A stretch of DNA of 64,000 nucleotides from Candidatus Obscuribacterales bacterium (GTDB taxonomy: Bacteria; Cyanobacteriota; Vampirovibrionia; Obscuribacterales; Obscuribacteraceae). Shown here in pieces: positions 18,752 to 27,322 of the stretch. The DNA lies in NCBI GenBank assembly GCA_019752635.1, contig JAIELX010000003.1:1-64000 (forward strand). Reading direction: 5' to 3'. Under the pieces are notes generated by a model. The model had not been told where the DNA came from and ran no database searches. It was given only the letters and a program-made list of their open reading frames with translations. Both the position numbers and the translations under genes were made by a program. Within the stretch, counting starts at the first letter, position 1; every line of letters begins with the position of its first letter.

Positions 18752-19867
18752 ATGACCATAGTGCCAACCTCACACGACGGTGAAAATCCGTTGGAGAAGC
18801 GAACCGAAAAACGTTCCGATGCAAAGGAACGGCGTACGGGCGTGCTCTCGGCGAAGGAAAGCCTTTCCGATAAGAAGTCCGATCAGAGCTTGCGTCCAAA
18901 AATGCTCGCGGAGTACATCGGACAGGCGCGCACGCGCGCCATGTTGGAAATGTCTATCGCTGCTGCTAAGACTCGGGGGGATGCGCTCGACCACATATTA
19001 TTCTACGGACCGCCGGGGCTTGGCAAAACTTCACTGTCAAATGTCATAGCAAACGAAATGGGGGCGCGAATCCATCTCAGCTCGGGACCGAGTCTCGAGC
19101 GCCCGCGCGATATCATCGGATTGCTCAATCAGGTTGAAACCGGTGATGTCTTGTTCATCGATGAAATTCACCGCTTGAGCAGAATTGCTGAAGAGTTGCT
19201 CTACCCTGCGATGGAAGATTATGTAATTGATTTGACCGCAGGCAAAGGACATGCCACACGCACCATGCGTTTGGCGCTGCCGAAGTTTACTTTGATCGGT
19301 GCTACTACGAAAGCGGCAATGCTGTCCAACGCGCTGCGCGATCGTTTCGGGTTTGTATGTCGCCTGGATTTTTATACCGTGGAGGAGCTCGCTCTGATAG
19401 TCGCGCGTACGGCGGGCATTCTCAGTGTCTCTTGTGAAGATGCCGCGGTGACAATGGTGGCGTCACGGGCGCGCGGAACGCCTCGAATTGCAAACCGCCT
19501 TGTACGACTTGTACGCGATTTTGCGCAGTACAAGGGCCATGAAGTTGTGACTGAAGATATTGCAAAACAAGCTTTGGAGACTTATCAAGTCGATGTGCAA
19601 GGGCTTGATCCTACGGATCGCCGACTGCTGACCATCTTGATCGACAGTTATGGTGGCGGTCCTGTGGGCATCGAAACGTTGGCTGCGACGCTAGGTGAAG
19701 ACAGCGATACTGTAGAGGACGTTTACGAGCCCTACCTTATTCAATGCGGATACATCCAACGCACTCCGCGCGGAAGAATTGCTACGCCTTCAGCGTACGC
19801 GCATGTTGGCAGAACTGCTCCCGGAGGGCAGCTCAGCCTCAATTTACAGCCCGGTCAGAACATCTAG
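18752..19867 (+). CDS. ruvB: Holliday junction branch migration ATPase RuvB
   Basis: 371 residues. RuvB is the hexameric AAA+ motor that drives branch migration with RuvA. Walker A is FYGPPGLGKTSL, Walker B is VLFIDEIHRLS, sensor 1 lies in LIGATTKAAML and the arginine-finger/sensor 2 region in RGTPRIANRLVRLVRDF. The C-terminal winged helix has DRRLLTILIDSYGGGPVG and PYLIQCGYIQRTPRGR. The ATG at 18752 leaves a 48-residue charged leader before LRPKMLAEYIGQ, longer than usual; in-frame ATGs at 18680 and 18575 add unlikely sequence. It heads a ruvB-yibE/F-small ORF-cdsA operon. Confidence 0.96.
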   Translation: MTIVPTSHDGENPLEKRTEKRSDAKERRTGVLSAKESLSDKKSDQSLRPKMLAEYIGQARTRAMLEMSIAAAKTRGDALDHILFYGPPGLGKTSLSNVIANEMGARIHLSSGPSLERPRDIIGLLNQVETGDVLFIDEIHRLSRIAEELLYPAMEDYVIDLTAGKGHATRTMRLALPKFTLIGATTKAAMLSNALRDRFGFVCRLDFYTVEELALIVARTAGILSVSCEDAAVTMVASRARGTPRIANRLVRLVRDFAQYKGHEVVTEDIAKQALETYQVDVQGLDPTDRRLLTILIDSYGGGPVGIETLAATLGEDSDTVEDVYEPYLIQCGYIQRTPRGRIATPSAYAHVGRTAPGGQLSLNLQPGQNI

Positions 19868-19881
19868 AAACGGAGCTACAG

Positions 19882-21408
19882 ATGCGGTATCAGCCTTCAA
19901 GACTGGTTAGCACTGCTAAGCAAATATCAGATCGCCTTCTATCGTCAATTGTGTCGACGCTGCGAGACGGTCATCATTTTTCGAGCGTTGAAGATTGCGT
20001 GGTCGAAGCGGGCCGGAGCCCCGCGCTTCCGGGCGCGAACCCGCTCTGGACTGCAATTTCACTGGTCCGGCCAGGACCAGGTCAGTGGCGTTTTTTTTGC
20101 AATTGCCTTTTCGCCGCGGTTTCATTGGTGTCCTTTGCTGTTGTCCCAGTGGGGGCGCAAGAGCCGCGGGGCGAGGGCGCCGTCGTTGTTCGCGACATGC
20201 CGCCCAAGATTAACGAAGAGTTTGTCGTGGGCAAGGTCAGGAGTGTTTCTGCTCCTAGAATGAATGATTTGCTCATGCACAGCGCCGGCATAGTAAGCCG
20301 AAAGCAGATTGTGGATCTGGAAGTTCTTGAGGGGCCGCTGAAGGGACGGAGTTTCGTTATTCAAAATGAGTTGACCGATAATCCCTCGCTCAATATAGAT
20401 GCACGTCCGGGGCGCGAAGTGGTGTTATCGGTGGTGAGCGAAAATGGTCGCGAGCCGGAAGTGAATATAGCCGATTACCACAGAGCTCCCGCGCTGTTCG
20501 TGCTTACAGCGATCTTTTTGATTAGCTACATTGCTCTTGGCGGCAAGAGTGGATTGAAATCTCTATTCGGTCTGATCGCGGCAATTAGTTTGATTGGCTT
20601 CGTGCTGCTTCCGCTTAGCCTCCAGGGATACGACCCTTTGCTAACAAGTGCGGGGATCTGTGCTTGCGCGGGAATGGCGACAATTTTGTGCGTCGGCGGA
20701 TTCTCGCGCAAATCACTGGCTGCGCTCATAGGCACCATTGGTGGTGTGATTATTGCTGGTACGGCGGCGCACATAGTAATTGGAGCTGCGCCGCTTACAG
20801 GGCTGTCTTCCGAGGAGGCGCAAATTTTGCGCGGATCGGTTCTGTCGCAACCGCCAGCTTTCTTTGCCGGATTGTTGGCGGCATCAATGCTGATTGGTGC
20901 GCTCGGTGTGATTATGGACGTAGCTATTTCTGTTGCTTCGTCTGTGCGCGAGCTTAGCCTGGCCGATGCCAAATTGGACGCTAATGAGTTGTATCGACGC
21001 GGAATGAATGTTGGTCGAGACATAATGGGAAGCATGACCAGCACTCTGGTGCTGGCGTATGCAGGCGGTGCGCTTCCATTGCTAATGTTGATGGCTCGCG
21101 AACCTTCCATCAAGTTTCTCAACCTGGACCTGGTGGCGACTGAAGTTGCGTCGGCTCTGACTGGAAGTCTGGGGTTGGTTTGGACCATACCAATAACCGC
21201 TTTTGCCGCTTCCAGACTGATGACCGGACATGGAGGCGGTCCGCATGGCAATGGAAGCCGTAAGGATGTTTTTGAAGATTTTCCCCAAGTTACGGAATTG
21301 TCGCCGGAATCCAAACAAGACGCGCGGCAAAACGCACGAGTAAACTCGACAAATGCGATTGCCGGGCGCAGAACCAGGACGAGTACTATTCGAGGCGGAG
21401 CAGGATAG
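19882..21408 (+). CDS. YibE/F-like membrane protein
   Basis: 508 residues. After an N-terminal region with a hydrophobic segment ending in a signal-like FAVVPVGAQ (about 75-95), there is an extracytoplasmic beta domain (about 100-200) and then about eight membrane helices from LFVLTAIFLISYIALGG onward, with the conserved IGALGVIMDVAISVASSVREL. This matches the YibE/F family, multipass proteins of unknown transport role. GGAG lies 6 nt before the ATG, 14 nt after ruvB. The mature protein ends in a charged cytoplasmic tail. Family placement is good; biochemical function is unknown. Confidence 0.85.
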   Translation: MRYQPSRLVSTAKQISDRLLSSIVSTLRDGHHFSSVEDCVVEAGRSPALPGANPLWTAISLVRPGPGQWRFFCNCLFAAVSLVSFAVVPVGAQEPRGEGAVVVRDMPPKINEEFVVGKVRSVSAPRMNDLLMHSAGIVSRKQIVDLEVLEGPLKGRSFVIQNELTDNPSLNIDARPGREVVLSVVSENGREPEVNIADYHRAPALFVLTAIFLISYIALGGKSGLKSLFGLIAAISLIGFVLLPLSLQGYDPLLTSAGICACAGMATILCVGGFSRKSLAALIGTIGGVIIAGTAAHIVIGAAPLTGLSSEEAQILRGSVLSQPPAFFAGLLAASMLIGALGVIMDVAISVASSVRELSLADAKLDANELYRRGMNVGRDIMGSMTSTLVLAYAGGALPLLMLMAREPSIKFLNLDLVATEVASALTGSLGLVWTIPITAFAASRLMTGHGGGPHGNGSRKDVFEDFPQVTELSPESKQDARQNARVNSTNAIAGRRTRTSTIRGGAG

Positions 21409-21519
21409 ATGAGCGCCGTAGCGACATTGGCGGCTAAGCCTTGCATCGGATGCGGGGAGCGCGGGCGTCCCGCTCGCGCTGGGATCACGTGGTGTCCGGA
21501 GGATGTGTCCGGTGTCTAA
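21409..21519 (+). CDS. candidate 36-residue CxxC small protein between yibE/F and cdsA
   Basis: An ATG directly follows the TAG of the yibE/F gene, with GGAG 8 nt upstream, and the frame runs 36 codons to a TAA that overlaps the proposed cdsA start by 8 nt. The peptide contains CIGCGERGR and a later Cys (TWCP), reminiscent of half of a small zinc ribbon. The exact fill of the gap and the two couplings favour a real gene or a translated leader that opens the cdsA ribosome binding site. Too short to classify; a chance frame is possible. Confidence 0.4.
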   Translation: MSAVATLAAKPCIGCGERGRPARAGITWCPEDVSGV

Positions 21520-22411
21520 GCGGATAGTTTATGGAGTCACCCTGTTTGCTCTGGCGGTGGCTGCACTTGTCGGCGGCGGTCTAATTTGGGCGGTTGCGCT
21601 TGGTGCCGCGGCCTACATCGGCGGCGAAGAATTTATGGGTATGACCAAAGCGAAAGGAATGGCTCCCTCTCCCAGAATCACTCGCTTCATGATTGTGGCG
21701 TTTTTTGTGCTGGCTGCGTCTCCTGAGATCCCCGGGCTTGGCATACCACATGACTTTCCACTGGCTCATTTCCCGATACTTCTTACCATTGGCGTCTGCA
21801 TGTCTTTCTTTCGGCTGCTTTTCCGGACGGAGAACCCGCCTGCAACAATTGCCGACATCGCGACGACAATTCTAGGCTTCATTTATCTCGGTTGGCTGCC
21901 GAGCCATCTTGTATTACTGCGGAACCTGGTGCCGCCGGGGCAGGTCGAGGCCTCGAATCCTCTTCAGCAAGCCGGTTTGGCTTATGTTTGGGCGAGCCTT
22001 TTCATGATTTGGGCTACTGACGTTTTTGCGTACTACGCCGGCAAAAAATTCGGCAAACGCTTGCTCTATCCGCAAGTGAGTCCAAAGAAGACTGTCGAGG
22101 GGGCCGTTGGCGGCTTCGTGGCGTCGATTTTTTGGGCTTTTGTGGTTGTGTATATGGCCGACAATTATTTCTTTCCCAACCACCCCTTTCAGGGCAAACT
22201 CTGGCAGGCGCCAATTATGGGTGCTCTGGTCTCCATCGCTTCTCAGCTTGGCGACCTATGCGAATCGCTTCTCAAGCGTGATGCCGGCCTCAAGGATTCC
22301 GGCAACCTCATTCCCGGGCACGGCGGCATGTTGGATCGCGGTGATGGGCTGATCTTCGGCGGTGCCATTAGTTATTATTGGGTTTGCATGGTCGTTTTGG
22401 GCATCCTGTAG
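21512..22411 (+). CDS. cdsA: phosphatidate cytidylyltransferase
   Basis: 299 residues and about eight membrane helices. CdsA makes CDP-diacylglycerol from phosphatidate and CTP, the branch point of phospholipid synthesis. The C-terminal family signature is complete: SLLKRDAGLKDSGNLIPGHG continuing into GMLDRGDG. The GTG at 21512 is preferred because GGAGG (21498-21502) lies 9 nt upstream; the in-frame ATG at 21503 abuts that site and would be poorly placed. It is the last gene of the ruvB operon. Confidence 0.95.
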   Translation: MSKRIVYGVTLFALAVAALVGGGLIWAVALGAAAYIGGEEFMGMTKAKGMAPSPRITRFMIVAFFVLAASPEIPGLGIPHDFPLAHFPILLTIGVCMSFFRLLFRTENPPATIADIATTILGFIYLGWLPSHLVLLRNLVPPGQVEASNPLQQAGLAYVWASLFMIWATDVFAYYAGKKFGKRLLYPQVSPKKTVEGAVGGFVASIFWAFVVVYMADNYFFPNHPFQGKLWQAPIMGALVSIASQLGDLCESLLKRDAGLKDSGNLIPGHGGMLDRGDGLIFGGAISYYWVCMVVLGIL

Positions 22412-22522
22412 AGCCCGGATTAGACGCGCTTAACCGCTCCCGATTTTGAAGAATCTGTTCGGGGCTCGTTGGGCATACTGCCGGTCATGCTATAGTTTTA
22501 GTTAGTCCCGTGACGGGATCTT

Positions 22523-22612
22523 GGAGAGGTGGCTGAGTGGTCGAAAGCGGCTTCCTGCTAAGAAGTTGTACGGTCAAAAACTGTACCGTGGGTTCAAATC
22601 CCACCCTCTCCG
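22523..22612 (+). tRNA. tRNA-Ser (anticodon GCT)
   Basis: Acceptor stem GGAGAGG (22523-22529) pairs with CCTCTCC (22605-22611), discriminator G. The anticodon stem GCTTC/GAAGT encloses CTGCTAA, with anticodon GCT at 22557-22559. A long variable arm, as expected for serine tRNAs, and a T arm GTGGG-TTCAAAT-CCCAC follow. The CCA end is not encoded. 90 nt. Confidence 0.96.
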
Positions 22613-22767
22613 CTCTAACTTTTGAATTAACTAAGTAACCCGCCTGTCGGAAGATTGAACGATCACTCTTCCTGTGTGGTAAGGGCGCGTTTTTACCATT
22701 GGTGAACTGCTATGCACGCGATGCCATCAAATCTGGTGTCGCAAGCTCATTGAATCAATTAAACTGG

Positions 22768-23661
22768 CTAAGATTGTGTCAGCTGCACAGTGAGCCCGCC
22801 TGCAACAATCAACAGGATGCCGCAGAATCTCACTAAGTTGAACTTTTCGCCTAAGAAAAGCAAAGCAAAGAAGTACATCAGCAGGGGATAACATCCCGTT
22901 ATGGTGATGACGTAGGACGCCGACGCCATGGACAATGCCTGCAAGTAGCACAGTCCACCGGTGGCAAGAGCAAGTGCGGACATGCCGCAATAGAGCCACG
23001 TCTTTCGATCGCGCAGGTGAATGGAGATTTTGCGAGCGCGAGCAATAGTAAGCAACAACGCTAAAGCCACTACATCCCATAATCGCTGAATGAAATAAAC
23101 TTCCAATGGACTGCCTGTTGCGAGCGCTTTCTTGTCGAAAAGCCCATAAACGCCCCAGCAGAGAGTTGCAATCGCAACCAGCAGCCAGACTAATAACTGA
23201 GCTCTGTCATTTTGAGCAGAGGGTGGTTGTTTCTCAGTTGAGCCGCCGATCAAGATCAGCCCTGAAGCAATAATGACTGAACCCAAGAGCCGTTCGGGCA
23301 CAAGCGCTTCATTCAGAAAGAACGTGGCCAGAAATTGCAATACGAGCGGGTAGCTTGCAGTGATTCCCAGCACATAACTAGCCTCGGTGCGCTTCATTGC
23401 TTCGATATAGGCAAACATCGCGCCCAGATAGGTAGCTGCCGCGCAACCGGTCCAAAAGAGCGTTTGCGTGTCAGGGCGCCAGCCGGGGGTGGAGATGATC
23501 TGTGCTGCTCCGGCAAATGGAACCAGCACAACGGTACACATGTATAGGCACAGAATTACGTCGAACTGTTTAGCTACATGCAATGCCTTCTTGTCGGCAA
23601 TTCCCCAAAGCCCCCAGCAGACAAGGGTTACAAGAATGTTCAGATTGAGGCTCATGTCCAT
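22768..23661 (-). CDS. EamA/DMT-family transporter
   Basis: 297 residues with ten predicted membrane helices in two five-helix halves, the layout of drug/metabolite exporters of the EamA family. The first half begins LNILVTLVCWGLWGIADKKA; the second contains a matching LCWGVYGLFDKKALATG, showing the internal duplication. Late helices include SYVITITGCYPLLMYFFALLFLGEK, typical for the family. Substrate unknown. ATGs at 23661 and 23655 are both possible; the ribosome binding site is weak. It lies downstream of a methyltransferase gene on the same strand, separated by 134 bp with hairpins. Confidence 0.9.
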   Translation of the reverse strand: MDMSLNLNILVTLVCWGLWGIADKKALHVAKQFDVILCLYMCTVVLVPFAGAAQIISTPGWRPDTQTLFWTGCAAATYLGAMFAYIEAMKRTEASYVLGITASYPLVLQFLATFFLNEALVPERLLGSVIIASGLILIGGSTEKQPPSAQNDRAQLLVWLLVAIATLCWGVYGLFDKKALATGSPLEVYFIQRLWDVVALALLLTIARARKISIHLRDRKTWLYCGMSALALATGGLCYLQALSMASASYVITITGCYPLLMYFFALLFLGEKFNLVRFCGILLIVAGGLTVQLTQS

Positions 23662-23718
23662 GCGTTAATTATGACCGCCTCGCCTGCGAGTATCCAGAGT
23701 TCGGTCGCACAACAATGC

Positions 23719-23762
23719 GGAGTTTGTGACAAACTCCGATGGGTTTGGATAGTCGGAGTTTC
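23719..23762. repeat. two overlapping, mutually exclusive hairpins
   Basis: CGGAGTTTG (23719-23727) pairs perfectly with CAAACTCCG (23731-23739) around a 3-nt loop. The same middle segment AAACTCCGA (23732-23740) also pairs perfectly with TCGGAGTTT (23754-23762). A related CTCCGA follows at about 23772. Both 9-bp stems cannot form together. There is no T-run, so it does not look like a standard terminator. Confidence 0.7.
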
Positions 23763-23795
23763 GGCCAAATCTCCGACCGCCAGTGCGAGCCATCG

Positions 23796-24425
23796 CTAGT
23801 GCTCGTTTTTGCTTCGTTTCATCGCAAGAATAACTACGTAGAAATCGCCCGTGTCGTGGAACAGCTCCAGCTCCGCACCAATTTCGCTCTGGCACCACTG
23901 TTGCAAATCTTCCAATGACGGCAGCAGGCGCAGCACCAGTTCGGGCTCGCTTTCACTCAGACCCGTCAAGAAGTTGTTGCCCAAAGGATGGCTGATGACA
24001 ATCCGTCCGCGCGAAGACAACAGTTTGCTTGTGTTCTGCAGTGTGGAAACGGGGTTGTACATGTTGCCGAAGCAGCCGTTAAAAAATGCCACGTCGAACG
24101 GCTCGCCAGCTGCCGGAAACTCGTCTATGTCCGAGTGCACGAACGTGACTGAAGGATAACGTTGTTTCGCTTCATCGAGCATTTCTTTGCTCAGGTCGCA
24201 TCCCGTTATCGCTTGCGGTGGAACCCCGAATTCAAGAAAGTACTGAATCAATACGCCAGTGCCCGTTCCTACGTCCAGAATCTTGTCGGACGCTTTGATG
24301 TCAGCAATGCGCACTATCTCACGTGTGCGTTTATCAATATCTTCCGGCAGTGGCTGGCGAAAGAAATCTACCGCCCGCTTGAAATACGAACGTTGAAATT
24401 CTCTGTGCTCGGACCTTGATTTCAT
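23796..24425 (-). CDS. class I SAM-dependent methyltransferase
   Basis: 209 residues. Motif I is ILDVGTGTGVLIQYF (about residue 50), followed by ITGCDLSKEMLDEAK (motif II acid) and FVHSDIDEFP. The rest fits the Methyltransf_11/25-type Rossmann fold, with the C-terminal strand pair FYVVILAMKR. It is unrelated in detail to the methyltransferase at 6217. AGGA lies 5 nt upstream of the ATG. The substrate is unknown; the neighbouring EamA exporter gives no firm clue. Confidence 0.87.
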   Translation of the reverse strand: MKSRSEHREFQRSYFKRAVDFFRQPLPEDIDKRTREIVRIADIKASDKILDVGTGTGVLIQYFLEFGVPPQAITGCDLSKEMLDEAKQRYPSVTFVHSDIDEFPAAGEPFDVAFFNGCFGNMYNPVSTLQNTSKLLSSRGRIVISHPLGNNFLTGLSESEPELVLRLLPSLEDLQQWCQSEIGAELELFHDTGDFYVVILAMKRSKNEH

Positions 24426-24653
24426 TTTGTCCTAATCTAATTTCGGGAACGGACTCGTCAACCTACCGTCGTCAGAATCCAAGAATTAATTGTAGAGGCG
24501 AAGATTCATGATTTTACGTCTGGCTAGAGTTGATTAAACTTGATATGTTTCATCTTATGTGACGTCAAACTAGTCGGAAACTGTCCTGATCTTGGCCTTT
24601 TCATTGAATCCGCAGGGGCATTCTTGACTCTGAGAAGCAAATTGGAGCGCTAA

Positions 24654-25439
24654 ATGAAAACTGAAGCTGCTGCCGTTTGGGCACGCACTACCTTTTCAAC
24701 AACCAAAACCTTCGCCATCATTATAGGGTTTGTGGTTCTTTCAATGATTCTGCGCGAAGTGCCACTTCTAGGACTCATTTTGCAACCGCTGGAGACATTC
24801 GAGACCGCTGTTCACGAAATGGGGCACGCTCTGGCGTGTATCGCCACCGGTGGTTTTGTAGACGGGCTTACCATTGTTGACGATGGCGAAGGCCACGGCG
24901 GACTAACATACTGCAAAGGCGGTTGGCCGCTTATCTATTCGCAAGCCGGCTATATCGGTGAAGCTCTGTTTGGAAGCACACTTATATTGCTCTCACGCTT
25001 TCAAAAGCTTTCTAGAGCGATTCTTATCTTTCTTGGTGTAGCAATCGGGTTGGGCGCCATTCTCTTGATGCCTGGCACGATCATTCACGAGGGTGACTGG
25101 AAGTCCGGCCTGATGAGCATGCTCTCCGGTCTGCTCATTGCCGGCGCGTTTGTTTTCTCCGGAGCCAAGCTTAAGGATAAGTGGGCGCACCTGCTGCTAT
25201 TGTTCATTGCCGTGCAGTCATCATTGAGTTCGCTCTCGGGCATCTGGGTGCTCTTGCTTCAGTCCTTCGGCATGTTCCCCGGTACCTGGTCCGATGCGAC
25301 GAACATGGAAAAGATGACTCATATTCCAGCGTTTCTCTGGGGCATAGGCTGGGCTATCTTCTCGATTGGTTCTCTGGCCGGCACTATGTGGTTGACATAC
25401 CAGCTGGATAAGATGGATCAGAAGAAAGTCCTGCTGTAG
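24654..25439 (+). CDS. M50-like membrane metallopeptidase
   Basis: 261 residues, six or so membrane helices. HEMGH (about residue 58) is the zinc-binding HExxH of the M50B-like peptidase family and lies at the start of a membrane helix as expected; ETFETAVHEMGHALACI precedes a glycine-rich segment with GLTIVDDGEGHGGL. Later helices include GLMSMLSGLLIAGAFVF. Family members cleave or bind membrane proteins; whether this one is catalytic cannot be told, as the third zinc ligand is not obvious. GGAG lies 6 nt upstream. Stands alone. Confidence 0.82.
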   Translation: MKTEAAAVWARTTFSTTKTFAIIIGFVVLSMILREVPLLGLILQPLETFETAVHEMGHALACIATGGFVDGLTIVDDGEGHGGLTYCKGGWPLIYSQAGYIGEALFGSTLILLSRFQKLSRAILIFLGVAIGLGAILLMPGTIIHEGDWKSGLMSMLSGLLIAGAFVFSGAKLKDKWAHLLLLFIAVQSSLSSLSGIWVLLLQSFGMFPGTWSDATNMEKMTHIPAFLWGIGWAIFSIGSLAGTMWLTYQLDKMDQKKVLL

Positions 25440-25475
25440 TTTGTAGGCCTTAAACTTAGACCAAGCGCAGCTCGA

Positions 25476-25493
25476 GCGGCGGTTTACCGCCGC
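25476..25493 (+). terminator. GC-rich hairpin after the M50-like gene
   Basis: A perfect 7-bp stem GCGGCGG/CCGCCGC with loop TTTA begins 37 nt after the stop codon. It has no T-run (AAATGGGG follows), so it may be a weak transcript end or a stabilising 3' hairpin. Confidence 0.4.
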
Positions 25494-25624
25494 AAATGGG
25501 GATGCGTCGCGGTCTAGGCGCGGAGGCGACGAGGCTTGCCGACGAGCCGGGGCGCCTGTAAAGATTCTCCTGCCGTTGCTATAATCGGGCGGTTCGCCGT
25601 TGTCGTGCAGGAGTAAGAGTCATT

Positions 25625-27322
25625 ATGCGTCTTGTTGAGTGCGTTCCCAACTTCAGTGAAGGGCGAAATCCGAAGGTGATCGACGCAATTGCCGAAGCTA
25701 TTCGCGCTGTGGAAGGAGCTAATCTGCTGGATGTCGACCCCGGCAAATCAACAAACCGCACTGTTTTTACTTTTGTCGGTGAACCCGAACCGATTTTGGA
25801 AGCTGCCTTCCAGGCAATTCGTAAGGCCTCGACCCTCATTGACATGAGAAAGCACAGCGGTGCACACCCTCGCATGGGCGCTACTGATGTTTGTCCTTTC
25901 ATTCCTGTTTCCGGTATCTCGATGGAAGAATGCGCCGAGTTGGCTCGTCGTCTGGGACGCCGAGTCGGGGAAGAACTCGGAATCCCGGTCTATCTCTATG
26001 CCGAGGCTGCCGCTTCCCCTGCTCGCAAGAGCCTCGCTGATGTCAGACAAGGCGAGTATGAGGGATTGGCGGAGAGAATGAAAAACGGATTCACTCCGGA
26101 TTTTGGACCGGCCGACTTTAATGCTGCGGCTGGCGCCACCGTAATTGGTGCGCGCCCGTTTTTGATTGCATACAACGTTAATCTCAATACGAGATCACAA
26201 AAGCTAGCGAATGAGATTGCTCTGAACATCCGCGAAGGCGGTCGTGCCAAGCGTGATGCCAGCGGTGCCATTATGAAGGATGCTTCCGGAGCAACAGTTA
26301 AGTTGCCTGGTTTGTTAAAGGCCTGCCGCGCTGTTGGCTGGTACGTTGATGAATATGGTCAGGCTCAAATTTCGATCAATCTGGTGGACTACGCGAAAAC
26401 GTCAGTCGAACACGCCTTTGATGAGTGCTGCAATCAGGCGTCCAAGCTGGGGCTGCGAGTCACCGGTAGCGAGATTGTCGGCATGATTCCGCTTGAGCCG
26501 ATCCTGCAAGCAGGTAGGCATTATCTCAAGAAACAGGGACGATGCGAAGGCGTATCGGAAAAAGAGTTGGTCGATACGGCCGTTGTATCGTTGGGACTCG
26601 CTGATGTCGCGGCATTCGAGCCTTCGAAGAAAATTATCGAATATGCCATTGCGCCTCAAGAAAAATTACTGCGCGACATGAGAATTGTCGATTTTGCCGA
26701 TGAGCTGGCCTCCGAGTCTCCTGCGCCCGGCGGCGGCAGCGTCGCTGCGCTTTGCGGTACGCTGTCCGCTTCGCTGAGCGCCATGGTGGCGAATCTGACG
26801 CACGGCAAAAAAGGTTTCGAGCACCTCAATGATGAAATGAATCAGCACGCCGTTCACGGTCAATTGCTCAAGAGCGGATTTCTCAAGGCCATTGACGCTG
26901 ACACTCGCGCCTTCAACAAGATCGCCGATGCGCGTCGCATGCCTAAGGACAGCGATGTGGCTAAAGCCGCACGGTTGGCTGCTATCGAAGAAGCCAATAA
27001 AGAAGCGACCTCTGTGCCGTTTGCCGTTGTGAATCTAGCGTTGGGTGCAATTCAACTTGCCGAGAAAGTGGCGGAACGCGGCAACCCCAACACGTTAAGC
27101 GACGCCGGTGTGGCCGGCATGACAGCGCGCACGGCCGGCGAGGCTGCCTACTACAATGTTTTGATCAATTTGCCGTCAATTGAAGATCGCGAGTTTCGCG
27201 ACAGCATCGGACGCAAAGTTGAAGTTGCAATTGCAGACATTCGCAGCCGAAGCCAAAGTCTTCACGAGAAGATTACGAAGAAATTGCAAGCCGAAGCCGG
27301 CTTAGTAACCGCCGCTCGTTAA
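25625..27322 (+). CDS. ftcD: bifunctional glutamate formiminotransferase / formimidoyl-THF cyclodeaminase
   Basis: 565 residues, the full fused form. Residues 1-300 are the formiminotransferase: MRLVECVPNFSEGRNPKVID, the GAHPRMGATDVCPFIP loop with the catalytic His, and FLIAYNVNLNT. Residues about 345-565 are the cyclodeaminase: FADELASESPAPGGGSVAAL and SDAGVAGMTARTAGEAAYYN. The enzyme moves the formimino group from formiminoglutamate (histidine degradation) to tetrahydrofolate and releases ammonia, giving methenyl-THF. No hut genes are nearby. The stop codon overlaps that of the converging phosphatase gene (27319-27322). Confidence 0.95.
   Translation: MRLVECVPNFSEGRNPKVIDAIAEAIRAVEGANLLDVDPGKSTNRTVFTFVGEPEPILEAAFQAIRKASTLIDMRKHSGAHPRMGATDVCPFIPVSGISMEECAELARRLGRRVGEELGIPVYLYAEAAASPARKSLADVRQGEYEGLAERMKNGFTPDFGPADFNAAAGATVIGARPFLIAYNVNLNTRSQKLANEIALNIREGGRAKRDASGAIMKDASGATVKLPGLLKACRAVGWYVDEYGQAQISINLVDYAKTSVEHAFDECCNQASKLGLRVTGSEIVGMIPLEPILQAGRHYLKKQGRCEGVSEKELVDTAVVSLGLADVAAFEPSKKIIEYAIAPQEKLLRDMRIVDFADELASESPAPGGGSVAALCGTLSASLSAMVANLTHGKKGFEHLNDEMNQHAVHGQLLKSGFLKAIDADTRAFNKIADARRMPKDSDVAKAARLAAIEEANKEATSVPFAVVNLALGAIQLAEKVAERGNPNTLSDAGVAGMTARTAGEAAYYNVLINLPSIEDREFRDSIGRKVEVAIADIRSRSQSLHEKITKKLQAEAGLVTAAR

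Noticed and set aside
23719-23762. Reading the hairpins as a standard intrinsic terminator
   Set aside because: No T-run follows on either strand.
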